This document shows positions 1 through 8,279 of a DNA stretch of 64,000 nucleotides, in pieces; position 1 is the first letter of the stretch; every line of letters begins with the position of its first letter. The DNA is from Bog-159 sp049511415 (GTDB lineage Bacteria > Acidobacteriota > Terriglobia > Bryobacterales > Bryobacteraceae). The position numbers and the translations under genes were made by a program. The stretch lies in NCBI GenBank assembly GCA_049511415.1, contig JBEKYC010000005.1, positions 110,312-174,311 of the forward strand. The letters run 5' to 3'. The notes under the pieces were generated by a model that was given only the letters and a program-made list of their open reading frames with translations, was not told the origin of the DNA and did not search any database.

Positions 1-393
1 GAGCCAGAAAAAATTGCAAACAATGTACCTATTCGCACGAGACCTGAAGCAATAACCCATTATAGGCGCGCTTTCCGTCCGGTGCGTTACTTTAAGGCCG
101 CGCCCATGACTACCTCAAGATAGCGGAGGTCTTCCCATGCGATGGCAGCTACAACCCGGCGAGAGCTACCCAAATCCGTTCGCGTCGTAAAGCTTTGCGG
201 ATCGCACCCAACAACAGTAAGCCGCGATGATGCACGCGAACCGATCTTCTGGCCGATGCGAGAGCCTCTGGCCCGCGCAAGATCCGGCCGCGGCTTATCA
301 TCCACCGACGAGAGCGAGCCGATTTCGCCACCGCACAATTTCGTTGACAGCGAGGAGCCTGCTGGCGCAAAATTGATCTCAACTGGAGGCAGT
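1..393. other. Leading stretch without a recognisable gene
   Basis: No open frame here has a convincing start, family signature or ribosome-binding site until the GGAGG at 385-389. Short open frames on both strands look like chance frames in GC-rich DNA. The stretch probably holds the promoter of the GloVer-repeat gene that follows and the end of whatever lies to the left. Confidence 0.4.
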
Positions 394-415
394 ATGGCCC
401 ACCGGCTTCGCGCGA

Positions 416-1696
416 TTGCAAATTGGCGGAACGCTTTTCCTGGCGCTCCTGATACTGACTTCCTCTGCGGCGGCGCAGACGCCGACCACCCTTTACACTT
501 TCACTGGCGGCGCCGACGGCACCGGTCCCAACACCGTGGCGATTGGCGCCGGAGGCGTGCTCTACGGCACCACTGGGGGCGCCGGAACCGCGGGCTACGG
601 GACCGCGTTCTCCTTGACGCCGCCGATTTCCGCCGGGGGCCCCTGGACGGTTAGCTATTACAGCTTTCCCGGCGGCGACGAGGAGTTCCCCTCCAGCGGT
701 CCCCTGGCAATAGCTAGCGGCGGCAGTTTGCTATTCGGCGTCGGCGCCTATGTCAACTACTCCAATAACGGCTCTATCTATGAGTTGATCCCGCCGGCAT
801 CTCCGGACGCCGCCTGGACCCAGAAGGTACTCGACGAGTTCACCTCCGCCGAATCCGCTGAACCGTCAAATCCCAATTCGGTGATCGTCGCCAGCGGGCC
901 CAGCGGGGGCCTCGTGCTCTATGGAACCAGCAGATTTGGCGGACACGCCGGGGGGAATGGCTTCGGCACGGTGTTTTCGGTCACCCCGCCGGCAGTTCCC
1001 GGCGGCCACTGGACTGAGACGGTGCTCTACACCTTCCAGGGTCCTCCCAATGACGGTGAGGAGCCTACCGCGAATGTGCTCGCCGGCAGCGGGGGAGTAC
1101 TCTATGGAACCACCGCTTATGGCGGGACCAATAACAGCGGCACGGTATTTTTGCTAACGCCGCCGAGCTCTCCTGGAGGCACTTGGACCGAGACCGTGCT
1201 CTACAGTTTCCCCCAGGCGTTTGCGGGATGCGGAGCCGGCCAGCTCATCCAGCCTGACGCGCGGGGGGTACTCTACGGCGTGGCCTCAACGTGCGGACAT
1301 GGGCACAACGACCACGGCATGGTGTTCTCACTCACTCCGCCGGCCTCTCCTGGCGGTGAGTGGAGACCCGAGATGCTCCACCGATTCACCGCCGGCTCGA
1401 CCGATGGGGAGAATCCCAATTCTTTATTGGAGTATCACGGAGTGCTGTATGGCACCACCGGGGGGCCAGGGGCTGGGTACCATTCAAACGGCTATGGCAC
1501 GATATTCTCCCTCGCGCCACCAAGCTCTGAGGGGGGATCCTGGACCGAAACCGTGCTGTACTTCTTCACGAACGGCAGCGACGGAGGGTATCCGACGGGT
1601 ATCGTAGTCGGCCCTGGCGGGGTGTTCTATGGCTCGACTCACACCGGCGGCTCCGGCTTTGGCACGGTCTTCTCCTTCACGCCACAGGCATCCTGA
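416..1696 (+). CDS. Secreted GloVer-type tandem-repeat protein
   Basis: The 426-residue product has a hydrophobic signal segment (about residues 5-20, ending AAAQT) and then only repeats of about 50-60 residues. Each repeat has the pattern GTVFSLTPP, a GG-WTETVLYSF strand, an acidic G-DG-P turn and a GVLYGTT strand. This is the layout of choice-of-anchor GloVer-repeat proteins, which are predicted beta-propeller-like exported proteins of unknown function, common in Acidobacteria. The only start in this frame near the signal peptide is TTG 416, which has no good Shine-Dalgarno. A strong GGAGG (385-389) instead serves ATG 394, which lies in another frame and encodes a basic peptide. A one-base frameshift between 394 and 416 would join the two into an ordinary signal peptide. 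Family call firm, start uncertain. Confidence 0.8.
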   Translation: MQIGGTLFLALLILTSSAAAQTPTTLYTFTGGADGTGPNTVAIGAGGVLYGTTGGAGTAGYGTAFSLTPPISAGGPWTVSYYSFPGGDEEFPSSGPLAIASGGSLLFGVGAYVNYSNNGSIYELIPPASPDAAWTQKVLDEFTSAESAEPSNPNSVIVASGPSGGLVLYGTSRFGGHAGGNGFGTVFSVTPPAVPGGHWTETVLYTFQGPPNDGEEPTANVLAGSGGVLYGTTAYGGTNNSGTVFLLTPPSSPGGTWTETVLYSFPQAFAGCGAGQLIQPDARGVLYGVASTCGHGHNDHGMVFSLTPPASPGGEWRPEMLHRFTAGSTDGENPNSLLEYHGVLYGTTGGPGAGYHSNGYGTIFSLAPPSSEGGSWTETVLYFFTNGSDGGYPTGIVVGPGGVFYGSTHTGGSGFGTVFSFTPQAS

Positions 1697-1871
1697 GGGG
1701 CCGCGGCGCGAAACCACCGAAGCAGTGCGCGATGACGCTTCTTCGAGATACGCACCAAGTTGGCGGCCAGGGTCGTCGAAACAGGGTGACTGGGCGCGAT
1801 AGTTGCCGGTTGCCAGACCGGCTTGCCAGGCAGTCTCAATCAGCATCGCCACTGACTAGCTTCCGCGGCAT

Positions 1872-4508
1872 TCAAGCGTGATGCAGACGGTCGACCGCAT
1901 CGACTCGCGTGGCGCGCCAGATCGGAAGCGCGGCGGCCAACATGGCGATCACGATCACCGCTGCCGCCGCGGCGGCTAGCGTGGTGAGATTACGATCGGG
2001 AATGCCAACGGCCAGGGCCGCAAACCAACGCGTTGCGGCCCAGGCACCCATGGTTCCGATGGCCGCGCCGATCAACGTGAGGCGTAGCGCCTGCCGGCCG
2101 GCCCAACGCAGGATTACCGCACGCGGGGCGCCCAACGCGATGCGGATAGCGATTTCGCCTTCGCGCACACGTACCCAGTAACTGAGCAGACCGTAAATTC
2201 CGACAGCTGCCAGGACCATGGCCAGCCCGGCCATTAGCGCCAGCAGCGCAGTGCCGAATCTTTGCCCGCTCAGTGTGGCAGCCACCGCCTGCGTGAACGG
2301 CCGCAACCTTTGGATCGGCAGGTTACGATCCAGAGCCGCTACCTGACGGCGGACGGCGGGCGCGAGCGATTGCGGATCTCCCGTCACGCGAATCATCAGC
2401 ACCATCGCGTCCGAGGCGTTTTGCGTGAACGGCAGGTAAATCTCCGGGTAGGGCGTGGTTCCTAAACCCATCTGACCGACATCACCCGTCACGCCAACGA
2501 TTTCGTAGATCGGTCCCTGGCGATAGGGGCCGCCCGATTTGATGCGATGTCCGACGGCTGTTTCCTTCGGCCACCATTTGCGTGCCAAGGTCTGGTTGAC
2601 GATGGCCACCTTGGGCGCGGCGGACCGATCATCGGGGGTAAACGCGCGGCCTTCGCGTAGTGGAATGTGAAGGGTATTGAAGTAATCGCCATCGACCGTG
2701 TTGAACAGCGAGAGCGGCACTTCGCCCGGCTGCGGCGCGGAGTGATCCAGGACGGAGTAAAACCAGTCACCGCAATCCCCGGCCGCCGGCGGGCAGTTCA
2801 CGATGCCCACGCTCGTGACGCCCGGAAGCGCCCGCAAGTCCTGCTGCAGCCGGCTATAGAAATTCCGTGTGGTTTGCGGGTCACTATAGCTCGAAGACGG
2901 AAGCACTAATTCGAGCGCCAGCACGTGCTCCGGATCGTAGCCGGGATTGCCGGTCTGGGCGGCGACCAGATTGCGCACCAGAAGGCCCGCGCCGAACGCC
3001 AGCACCAGCGTGATGGCGATTTCCGCGACTACCAGGGCGCTCCGCGATCCATGCCCGCCGCGGCCAGTCGCGGAACGGGAACTGTCCTTCAGCGCGGAGA
3101 GCAGATCGACACGCCCGGCCGTCAACACCGGCGCCAATCCAGTGAACAGCCCGATTGCCAGCGTGAGTGCGGCGGCGAACAGCAGTACGCGCCAATCAAA
3201 GCTGGTTTCGGCAAGCCGCGGAATATCGGGCGGTCCCAAGGCAATCAGCGCACGCGCGCCCCACTGTGCCAGCAGGGCGCCCAGGATACCTCCGATCCCC
3301 GCCAGCACCAGGTTTTCCGTCAACAACTGGCGGGCCAGGCGGGTGCGGCCCGCGCCGATGGCGGCGCGAACGGCCATCTCGTGGGTCCTAGCGGTGCCGC
3401 GCGCCAGGAGCAGACTGGCGACGTTGGCGCAGGCGATCAGAAGCACCAGTCCGACCGCGGCCAGCAGAATCAGCAGCGTAGGACGCGCATCTTGGGTCAG
3501 GTAATCGCTCAAAAAGACACCGGCGGAGCGATGCTGGCTTTCGGGTCCGGGATCGGTTTCGGCCAGATGGCGCATGATCGAATCCAGATCCGCCATGGCC
3601 GCGGCCAGCGTGGCTCCCGGCCGCAATCGCGCCAGCACGCGCATGGATCCATGCCGTGCCCGATCGGTGACCTCGCCTTGCATTTGGCGCAGGGGTAGAT
3701 AGAAATCGATGGATTGTTGGAAAAAACGAAGATCGCGAGGCAGCACACCGATCACCTCGTAGGGCTGCCCGTTCAACGTCAGGGTGGCGCCGAGCGAATG
3801 ATCGTCCGCGCCCATGCGGTCAACCCAAAACTGGTAGCCCAGCACAACGGTGGCGGGCGCGCCTGGCCGGTCGTCCGCTTCGCCGAAGACTCGCCCGATC
3901 ACGGGACGCGATCCCAACAGGCCGAAGAAGCCGTTAGTCACCACGGCGGCCCGCGTCAACAGGGCCGGGCCGCGGCCGGTCATTGTCAGATGCGCGGTTT
4001 GGAAGCCGGCCATGGCTTCAAAGCTGTGATTTCGGTTGCGCCAGTGCTGGTAGTTCACCCATGTCACGCTGATGCCTTCCGCCTTGGGATCGGCTTCGCC
4101 CAGCCAAACTAAGCGCTCCGCAGCCGGATAGGGCAGCGGGCGCAACAGGACCGCATTGACGACGCTGAACAGCGCGGTGTTCGCGCCGATGCCCAATGCC
4201 AGCGTCAGGATGACGACCAGCGAAAAGCCGGGCGACCGGCGGAGGCCGCGCAGACCGTAGCGCAGGTCCTGGAGGAAGGTTTCGAGCGGCGGAAAGCCCC
4301 AGGCTTCGCGCGTGCGCTCCTGGATGCCCGTGAGATTGCCGAGCCGGCGGCGTGCGGCTTCGCGCGCATCCGCCGGCGGCATGCCGCGCGCCAGGTTGTC
4401 CTCGATTGCGAAATCCAATTGCGCGGCGAGTTCGGCCGCGACGTCATCCGCCAGCGCCCGACGTCCGCCGAGGAGCCGGCGCAGTTTGGACCACCATACG
4501 CGCAGCAT
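1872..4508 (-). CDS. ADOP-family ABC permease (MacB/FtsX type), PadR-linked
   Basis: This is an 878-residue membrane protein of the acidobacterial duplicated orphan permease family. After an N-terminal cytoplasmic prefix (about residues 1-65, MLRVWWSKLRRLLGG) comes the hallmark LRDLRYGLRGLRRSPGF-like segment, a first TM helix, a large MacB-type periplasmic domain and two FtsX cores, each with three TM helices and a basic MAVRAAIGA or IAIRIALGA loop. ADOP permeases are thought to work in export or stress signalling, but their ATPase partner and substrate are unknown; none is encoded nearby. ATG 4508 is chosen because it follows the PadR stop by 2 nt and gives the standard prefix; the frame stays open upstream only inside padR. 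Expression is probably coupled to and controlled by the adjacent PadR protein. Confidence 0.9.
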   Translation of the reverse strand: MLRVWWSKLRRLLGGRRALADDVAAELAAQLDFAIEDNLARGMPPADAREAARRRLGNLTGIQERTREAWGFPPLETFLQDLRYGLRGLRRSPGFSLVVILTLALGIGANTALFSVVNAVLLRPLPYPAAERLVWLGEADPKAEGISVTWVNYQHWRNRNHSFEAMAGFQTAHLTMTGRGPALLTRAAVVTNGFFGLLGSRPVIGRVFGEADDRPGAPATVVLGYQFWVDRMGADDHSLGATLTLNGQPYEVIGVLPRDLRFFQQSIDFYLPLRQMQGEVTDRARHGSMRVLARLRPGATLAAAMADLDSIMRHLAETDPGPESQHRSAGVFLSDYLTQDARPTLLILLAAVGLVLLIACANVASLLLARGTARTHEMAVRAAIGAGRTRLARQLLTENLVLAGIGGILGALLAQWGARALIALGPPDIPRLAETSFDWRVLLFAAALTLAIGLFTGLAPVLTAGRVDLLSALKDSSRSATGRGGHGSRSALVVAEIAITLVLAFGAGLLVRNLVAAQTGNPGYDPEHVLALELVLPSSSYSDPQTTRNFYSRLQQDLRALPGVTSVGIVNCPPAAGDCGDWFYSVLDHSAPQPGEVPLSLFNTVDGDYFNTLHIPLREGRAFTPDDRSAAPKVAIVNQTLARKWWPKETAVGHRIKSGGPYRQGPIYEIVGVTGDVGQMGLGTTPYPEIYLPFTQNASDAMVLMIRVTGDPQSLAPAVRRQVAALDRNLPIQRLRPFTQAVAATLSGQRFGTALLALMAGLAMVLAAVGIYGLLSYWVRVREGEIAIRIALGAPRAVILRWAGRQALRLTLIGAAIGTMGAWAATRWFAALAVGIPDRNLTTLAAAAAAVIVIAMLAAALPIWRATRVDAVDRLHHA

Positions 4509-4510
4509 AC

Positions 4511-4861
4511 TCAGCCCTCCGCTTCCAGAACCCGTCCCATGGCGGCCACGAAGCGTTCCCAACGGGAGGTAGCCACGACCAGTTGTTTGCGTCCCGCCGG
4601 CGTGAGCCGGTAGTATTTGGCGCGCCGGCCATGGGGCGACGTTTTCCATTGCGCCGCGATCCAGTCCCGCTGCAACAGGCGCTGCAGGGCGGGATAGAGC
4701 GAGCCGTTATCCACGGCGAATTCGTCGCCGGACTGATGCTCCAGAAACTGCGTGATGCCGTAGGCGTGATTGGGGCCGAGCTGCAGGCTGCGCAGGATCA
4801 GCACCTCCAGCGTGCCTTGCAGAAATTCCAAGGACTGCCGTGGACTGTCTACCGTAGACAT
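4511..4861 (-). CDS. PadR-family transcriptional regulator
   Basis: The 116-residue protein matches the PadR winged-helix family: LQGTLEVLILRSLQLGPNHAYG at residues 15-36 is the first helix pair. FAVDNGSLYPALQRLLQRDW is the recognition helix, and GRRAKYYRLTPAGRKQL is the wing followed by a short C-terminal helix. PadR proteins are dimeric repressors. The gene is the first of a two-gene unit with the ADOP permease (2-nt gap), a pairing seen many times in acidobacterial genomes. A perfect 6-1-6 palindrome overlaps its own start region, which fits autorepression of the unit. The ligand cannot be read from the sequence. Confidence 0.92.
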   Translation of the reverse strand: MSTVDSPRQSLEFLQGTLEVLILRSLQLGPNHAYGITQFLEHQSGDEFAVDNGSLYPALQRLLQRDWIAAQWKTSPHGRRAKYYRLTPAGRKQLVVATSRWERFVAAMGRVLEAEG

Positions 4862-4880
4862 ACTACCTATATAGCATCGG
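4847..4880 (-). promoter_or_regulatory. Candidate PadR operator at the padR start
   Basis: GTCTACCGTAGAC at 4847-4859 is a perfect inverted repeat (6-nt arms, one central base) that begins inside codon 1 of padR. Next to it, TACTACCTATATAG (4861-4874) is AT-rich in an otherwise GC-rich region and could supply the -10 element. Position and symmetry suggest an operator for autorepression; this is inference. Confidence 0.45.
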
Positions 4881-4892
4881 CGGCGGCCGGCG

Positions 4893-6077
4893 TCAACTGG
4901 CGGGTTGCGCCAGGCGGCCTTCGAACAGCATTACGCCAGTAGCGGTGTCGCGGATGAAGAAAGCGAACGGATGGTCCGCGCGGAAGACGATCTGGCGTTG
5001 CTTCCGCTTGGCCAGGGCGAGCACCGCGATACCCGTGGCCGCGGCGGCTTCCGTGCCTGCTTCCGACACGTCCACGAAGGCTTTGTGGACCACTTCGGAA
5101 ACATAAAGATCGCGCCGGCCGTCAATTCCGGAAAAATCCGCTTCGTGGGTGAAGGCATTCGCCATGCCGAGCTGCGCGAGGACACCATGCAGCGAGAATG
5201 ACGATTCCGCGCGGAACTTCGGGACGGCGACATCCACGGTTTCGCGCGCCAGCGTCCGCAGCCACGCGGCCAGCGTGTCCGCATCGAGAGATTGTTCGAG
5301 CGCCGCCAGGCCGTCGTTGGTCTTCGGCAGCAGGATATCGAACACGATGGGCGTGCCATCATACTTCATCTCCAGAATCTGGGCGGCAGGCGTTTCAGCA
5401 TACAGAAACCCGGCCTTCTGGTGCATGAACTTCGTTTCCACGGTCGCGCCGGACGCGAGATGGAACGGCTCCGGCGTAGTGTTGGCGGCCTTAAACGGCG
5501 ATTGCCACTTGCCGTAGAAATAGATCGCGCTAGTGAGCACCAGCCGTGTATCCGGTTTGATCGAACCGGGTCCGAACAGGTCGCGGATTTTATCTTTGGT
5601 GTGCTGGGCGGTCCAGGCATTGATCGCGGCGCGGGCCGGTTCGGGACTGGCCGAGAAATCCAGCAGGGTAAGTGGGGCTCCGTAAACGGCGCGGATGGCA
5701 TTCTCGAAGGCAGACTCCAGCGGATACCCACGCTCGACCCATAGCCCGTTGGCGATCGACAGTTCGTTGGCGCCAATGTTCCCGGTTTTGGTCAGATCCG
5801 CAACCAGCGCGGCCACGGCGGCATCGTAGCCGGGCTGCGGATACGGTTGGCGCAGAGCGGCGGCGATGGAAGCAGCCGTCTGGCCGCGGGCGCCTGCAAG
5901 CAGCATGGAAAGCGCCGTGGAAATGCAGAACGGGGAAAGGATCAGGTTGTGGTCGCCTGGGGCGAGTTGGCGGTACGAATCCGCCGCGAAGCGATTCATG
6001 CCCGGGGCGAGATCATTGGCGGCGCACAGTACGCCCGCCAGCAAAAACGGCAGTGCCAATCCGAGGGAGTGCATCAT
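4893..6077 (-). CDS. Serpin-family protease inhibitor, exported
   Basis: The 394-residue protein starts with a signal peptide (MMHSLGLALPFLLAGVLCAA) and then spans a complete serpin fold. Landmarks are NLILSPFCISTALSMLLAGA in helix B, a central FYGKWQSPF strand, VPKFRAESSFSL, and the hinge before the reactive loop, VSEAGTEAAAATG, followed by HPFAFFIRD. The small-residue hinge (G-T-E-A-A-A-A-T-G) is the signature of inhibitory serpins, whose loop inserts into sheet A on cleavage. The scissile bond probably lies in the following IAVLALAKRKQ segment but cannot be fixed by eye. ATG 6077 has GGGTGAG upstream and begins 5 nt after the ROK kinase stop, so the two are probably co-transcribed. Target protease unknown. 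Confidence 0.92.
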   Translation of the reverse strand: MMHSLGLALPFLLAGVLCAANDLAPGMNRFAADSYRQLAPGDHNLILSPFCISTALSMLLAGARGQTAASIAAALRQPYPQPGYDAAVAALVADLTKTGNIGANELSIANGLWVERGYPLESAFENAIRAVYGAPLTLLDFSASPEPARAAINAWTAQHTKDKIRDLFGPGSIKPDTRLVLTSAIYFYGKWQSPFKAANTTPEPFHLASGATVETKFMHQKAGFLYAETPAAQILEMKYDGTPIVFDILLPKTNDGLAALEQSLDADTLAAWLRTLARETVDVAVPKFRAESSFSLHGVLAQLGMANAFTHEADFSGIDGRRDLYVSEVVHKAFVDVSEAGTEAAAATGIAVLALAKRKQRQIVFRADHPFAFFIRDTATGVMLFEGRLAQPAS

Positions 6078-6082
6078 CGTAC

Positions 6083-6949
6083 TCACCCGTTGGCGCGCAG
6101 ATCGCACGCCAGTGCCACCGCTCCCAAGACGCCGGCCTCGCCGCCGAGGGCCGGCGGCACAATGGCGGGCGCCGCCACGTAGCCGTTTAGCAGAGCCGGC
6201 ACCTTGGCGCGTATGCGATCGATCAGCCCGGGCTGACGCATCACGCCGCCGCCCAGGATAATCCGCTGCGGCGAGAGCGTGCAGATAAAGGTGACCAGGC
6301 CCAGAGCGATATAGTGCGCGGCCAGATCCCAGGCGGGATGATCCGGCGGAAGCGTTTCGCCGCGGCGGCCCCAGCGCGCTTCAATGGCGGGTCCCGCAAC
6401 CAGCCCTTCCAGACAATCGCCATGAAAAGGGCAGCCGCCGGGGAACGGATCGGCGGTCAGATCGTGGGGTACGCGGATGTGCCCCATCTCCGGATGGACC
6501 AGTCCGTGCATCAGGCGGCCGTTCACCAGTCCGCCGCCACCCAATCCGGTGCCGATGGTGAGGTAGAGGAAAGTGTCCAGCCCTTGGGCGGCGCCCCAAC
6601 GGCCTTCGCCCAGCGCCGCCGCGTTGACGTCCGTATCGAAAGCTACGGGCAGGCCGGTTGCGCGTCCGACCGCGCCGGCTAAATCCGTATCGCGCCAACC
6701 GGGCTTCGGCGTGGAAGTGATGAAACCAAAATTAGGCGATGCCGGATTCAGGTCCACCGGGCCGAACGACCCGATGCCAATGGCGCAGGGCGCATGCGGC
6801 TGGGCGGCAAAGAAGTCGATGGCCCGGCTTATGGATTCCGATGGCGTAGTGGTAGGAAACTCGGTTCGCTCCAGCAACTTGCCGGTTTCCTCGGCGATGG
6901 CGCACACGAACTTGGTGCCACCGGATTCAATTCCGCCGTACAAAGGCAT
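6083..6949 (-). CDS. ROK-family sugar kinase (fructokinase-like)
   Basis: The 288-residue cytoplasmic kinase starts with the phosphate-binding GGIESGGTKF motif and has the ROK fingerprint TIGTGLGGGGLVNGRLMHG. It carries the ROK zinc site (H...C-PFHGD-CLEG, around residues 150-170), here in the form found in Bacillus GmuE/YdhR-type fructokinases. ROK kinases phosphorylate free hexoses with ATP; fructose or mannose is the likely substrate but is not proven by sequence. ATG 6949 is chosen because the family begins immediately at MPLYGGIE. A promoter-like pair (TTGTTC, 17 nt, TATAAC) ends 6 nt before this ATG, implying a leaderless or nearly leaderless mRNA. The serpin gene follows 5 nt after the stop. 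Confidence 0.88.
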   Translation of the reverse strand: MPLYGGIESGGTKFVCAIAEETGKLLERTEFPTTTPSESISRAIDFFAAQPHAPCAIGIGSFGPVDLNPASPNFGFITSTPKPGWRDTDLAGAVGRATGLPVAFDTDVNAAALGEGRWGAAQGLDTFLYLTIGTGLGGGGLVNGRLMHGLVHPEMGHIRVPHDLTADPFPGGCPFHGDCLEGLVAGPAIEARWGRRGETLPPDHPAWDLAAHYIALGLVTFICTLSPQRIILGGGVMRQPGLIDRIRAKVPALLNGYVAAPAIVPPALGGEAGVLGAVALACDLRANG

Positions 6950-6955
6950 CAGTCT

Positions 6956-6984
6956 GTTATACCGCGTGTTTCGGGTGAGAACAA
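6956..6984 (-). promoter_or_regulatory. Candidate sigma70-type promoter of the ROK-serpin unit
   Basis: Reading the minus strand, TTGTTC (6984-6979) and TATAAC (6961-6956) are separated by 17 nt. The -10 element ends only 6 nt before the ROK ATG at 6949, so transcription would start at or next to the start codon. The -10 matches consensus at five of six bases and the -35 at three. Confidence 0.4.
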
Positions 6985-7025
6985 ATCGGCGGCCATGCCA
7001 CATTTTCAGTTAAGGAGATCCGCTA

Positions 7026-7457
7026 ATGCTTAAATGTGTTCGGGCCGCCGTGCTGGTTTTGGGGGTCCTGAACTGGGGATTCGCAGCCACCAAAAGTGTC
7101 ACGATACCCAAAACGACCACCGCTCCGGCCGCACGCCAGCCGCAGGCCACGCGCCCCGATGCCGAGATTGAGAAAGCCATCCGCGGCCGCTTTGCCGCCT
7201 CCAAAATATCGACGCACCACTTCCAGGTTCACGTGCAAGGCGGTGTTGCGACGATTGAAGGGCAGACGGACGTTTTGCAACACAAGGGCGTGGCCACGCG
7301 GCTGGCCCGTAGTTCGGGCGCAGTTAAAGTAGTGAACCACATCGCCGTGAGCCAGGAAGCCAAGGACAAAGCCGCCAAAAACCTGGCCTCCGGCAGGCGG
7401 CGCGCGCAAGTCAAGCGCAGCGAAACCACGAAACGGAGCGCCAAGCGCTCGCTTTAA
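7026..7457 (+). CDS. Exported BON-domain protein
   Basis: The 143-residue product has a signal peptide (MLKCVRAAVLVLGVLNWGFAA), a Thr/Pro/Ala-rich linker and one BON domain at about residues 46-110 (DAEIEKAIRGRFAAS, VHVQGGVATIEGQT, AVKVVNHIAVS). BON domains are about 60-residue alpha/beta modules of the periplasm that bind lipid or protein surfaces, as in OsmY. The C-terminus is very basic (RRRAQVKRSETTKRSAKRSL), which could bind acidic polymers. AAGGAG at 7013-7018 is a good Shine-Dalgarno for ATG 7026. Role unassigned beyond envelope maintenance. Confidence 0.8.
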   Translation: MLKCVRAAVLVLGVLNWGFAATKSVTIPKTTTAPAARQPQATRPDAEIEKAIRGRFAASKISTHHFQVHVQGGVATIEGQTDVLQHKGVATRLARSSGAVKVVNHIAVSQEAKDKAAKNLASGRRRAQVKRSETTKRSAKRSL

Positions 7458-7475
7458 GCGTTGCCGTTGTGTGGT

Positions 7476-8279
7476 CTAGAGTATGGCGGAAACGCGCCAC
7501 GAAATGGCAATGGCGGCCAGCGCCAGAAACGTGCCGAACGGCAATTCATAGGTGCCCGCGTCTTTGTGCGCGATCTTAATATAGGCATAGCCGATTACCG
7601 AGCCGGCCAGCGAGCCGATGATCAAGGTCATCAGGGCGCCGTCCAGACCCAGAAACGCCCCAGTCATGGCGATCAGTTTCACATCCCCCAAGCCAAGTCC
7701 TTCACGATGACGCAACTTCAGATAGATCCAACCCGCCAGCCACAAGAACAGGCACGGCACGGCTGCGCCTAACACCGCTACGCCTACCGAAATCCAGGCG
7801 GGGCTCCAATGCACGCGCGCGATCCAAAGCAGTTCGCCGGCCACATCTCCCTTTATGGGGACGAACCAGGCGAGTATGCAACCGGCGACCGTACCGCCCA
7901 GCGTGAACTCGTCCGGCAGGATGCGCGCTTCCAGGTCCGAAAATGCCAGTCCCACCAGCAGTGCGCTCAAAAGGCAGAACTTTAGGGCCGGCAAACCCGG
8001 CCCCAAGCGCAGTACGAATACAAGGAACAAAGACGCGGTCGACAGTTCCACTACCGGATAGCGCCAGGAAATGGCGGCTTTACAGTGACGGCAGCGTCCA
8101 CCGAGGACCGCGAAGCTCAGGAGCGGCACATTGTCGTACCAACCAATGGGATGGCTGCACGCCGGGCAGTAAGAGCGTGGCCGCACCACTGACAAGTCCT
8201 GTGGCAGGCGATAGATGCAGACATTCAAGAAGCTGCCGATGAGGAGACCAAAGAGAAAGGCCAAGCAGGCTTCTAGCAA
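7476..8279 (-). CDS. pilD: Prepilin peptidase (type IV leader peptidase and methylase)
   Basis: The 267-residue polytopic protein has the N-terminal peptidase-A24 signature: GSFLNVCIYRLP, then two CxxC pairs (CPAC, CRHC) that bind zinc in the cytoplasmic methylase domain. The two catalytic aspartates sit in FSDLEARILPDE and GLGLGDVKL. It cleaves the leader of type IV prepilins or pseudopilins at the inner membrane and N-methylates the new end. The start is TTG 8279, which overlaps the end of the upstream glycosyltransferase gene by 7 nt; no better in-frame start exists. It is the last gene of the HU-protease-GT2-GT4 run. No pilin gene lies in the window. Confidence 0.92.
   Translation of the reverse strand: MLEACLAFLFGLLIGSFLNVCIYRLPQDLSVVRPRSYCPACSHPIGWYDNVPLLSFAVLGGRCRHCKAAISWRYPVVELSTASLFLVFVLRLGPGLPALKFCLLSALLVGLAFSDLEARILPDEFTLGGTVAGCILAWFVPIKGDVAGELLWIARVHWSPAWISVGVAVLGAAVPCLFLWLAGWIYLKLRHREGLGLGDVKLIAMTGAFLGLDGALMTLIIGSLAGSVIGYAYIKIAHKDAGTYELPFGTFLALAAIAISWRVSAIL

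Noticed and set aside
87..338. Minus-strand frame ending IAWEDLRYLEVVMGAALK, reminiscent of a LysR start
   Set aside because: Only about ten residues resemble a LysR N-terminus and a stop follows at once; the rest of the frame has no LysR character.
142..654. 170-codon plus-strand frame over the GloVer gene start
   Set aside because: It overlaps the GloVer-repeat gene in another frame and its C-terminal half is Arg/His-rich shadow sequence. Its internal ATG 394 is used only as evidence for a possible frameshift.
1484..1852. Minus-strand frames in the gap after the GloVer gene
   Set aside because: No family signature, no Shine-Dalgarno, Arg/Ala/Pro-rich composition typical of chance frames.
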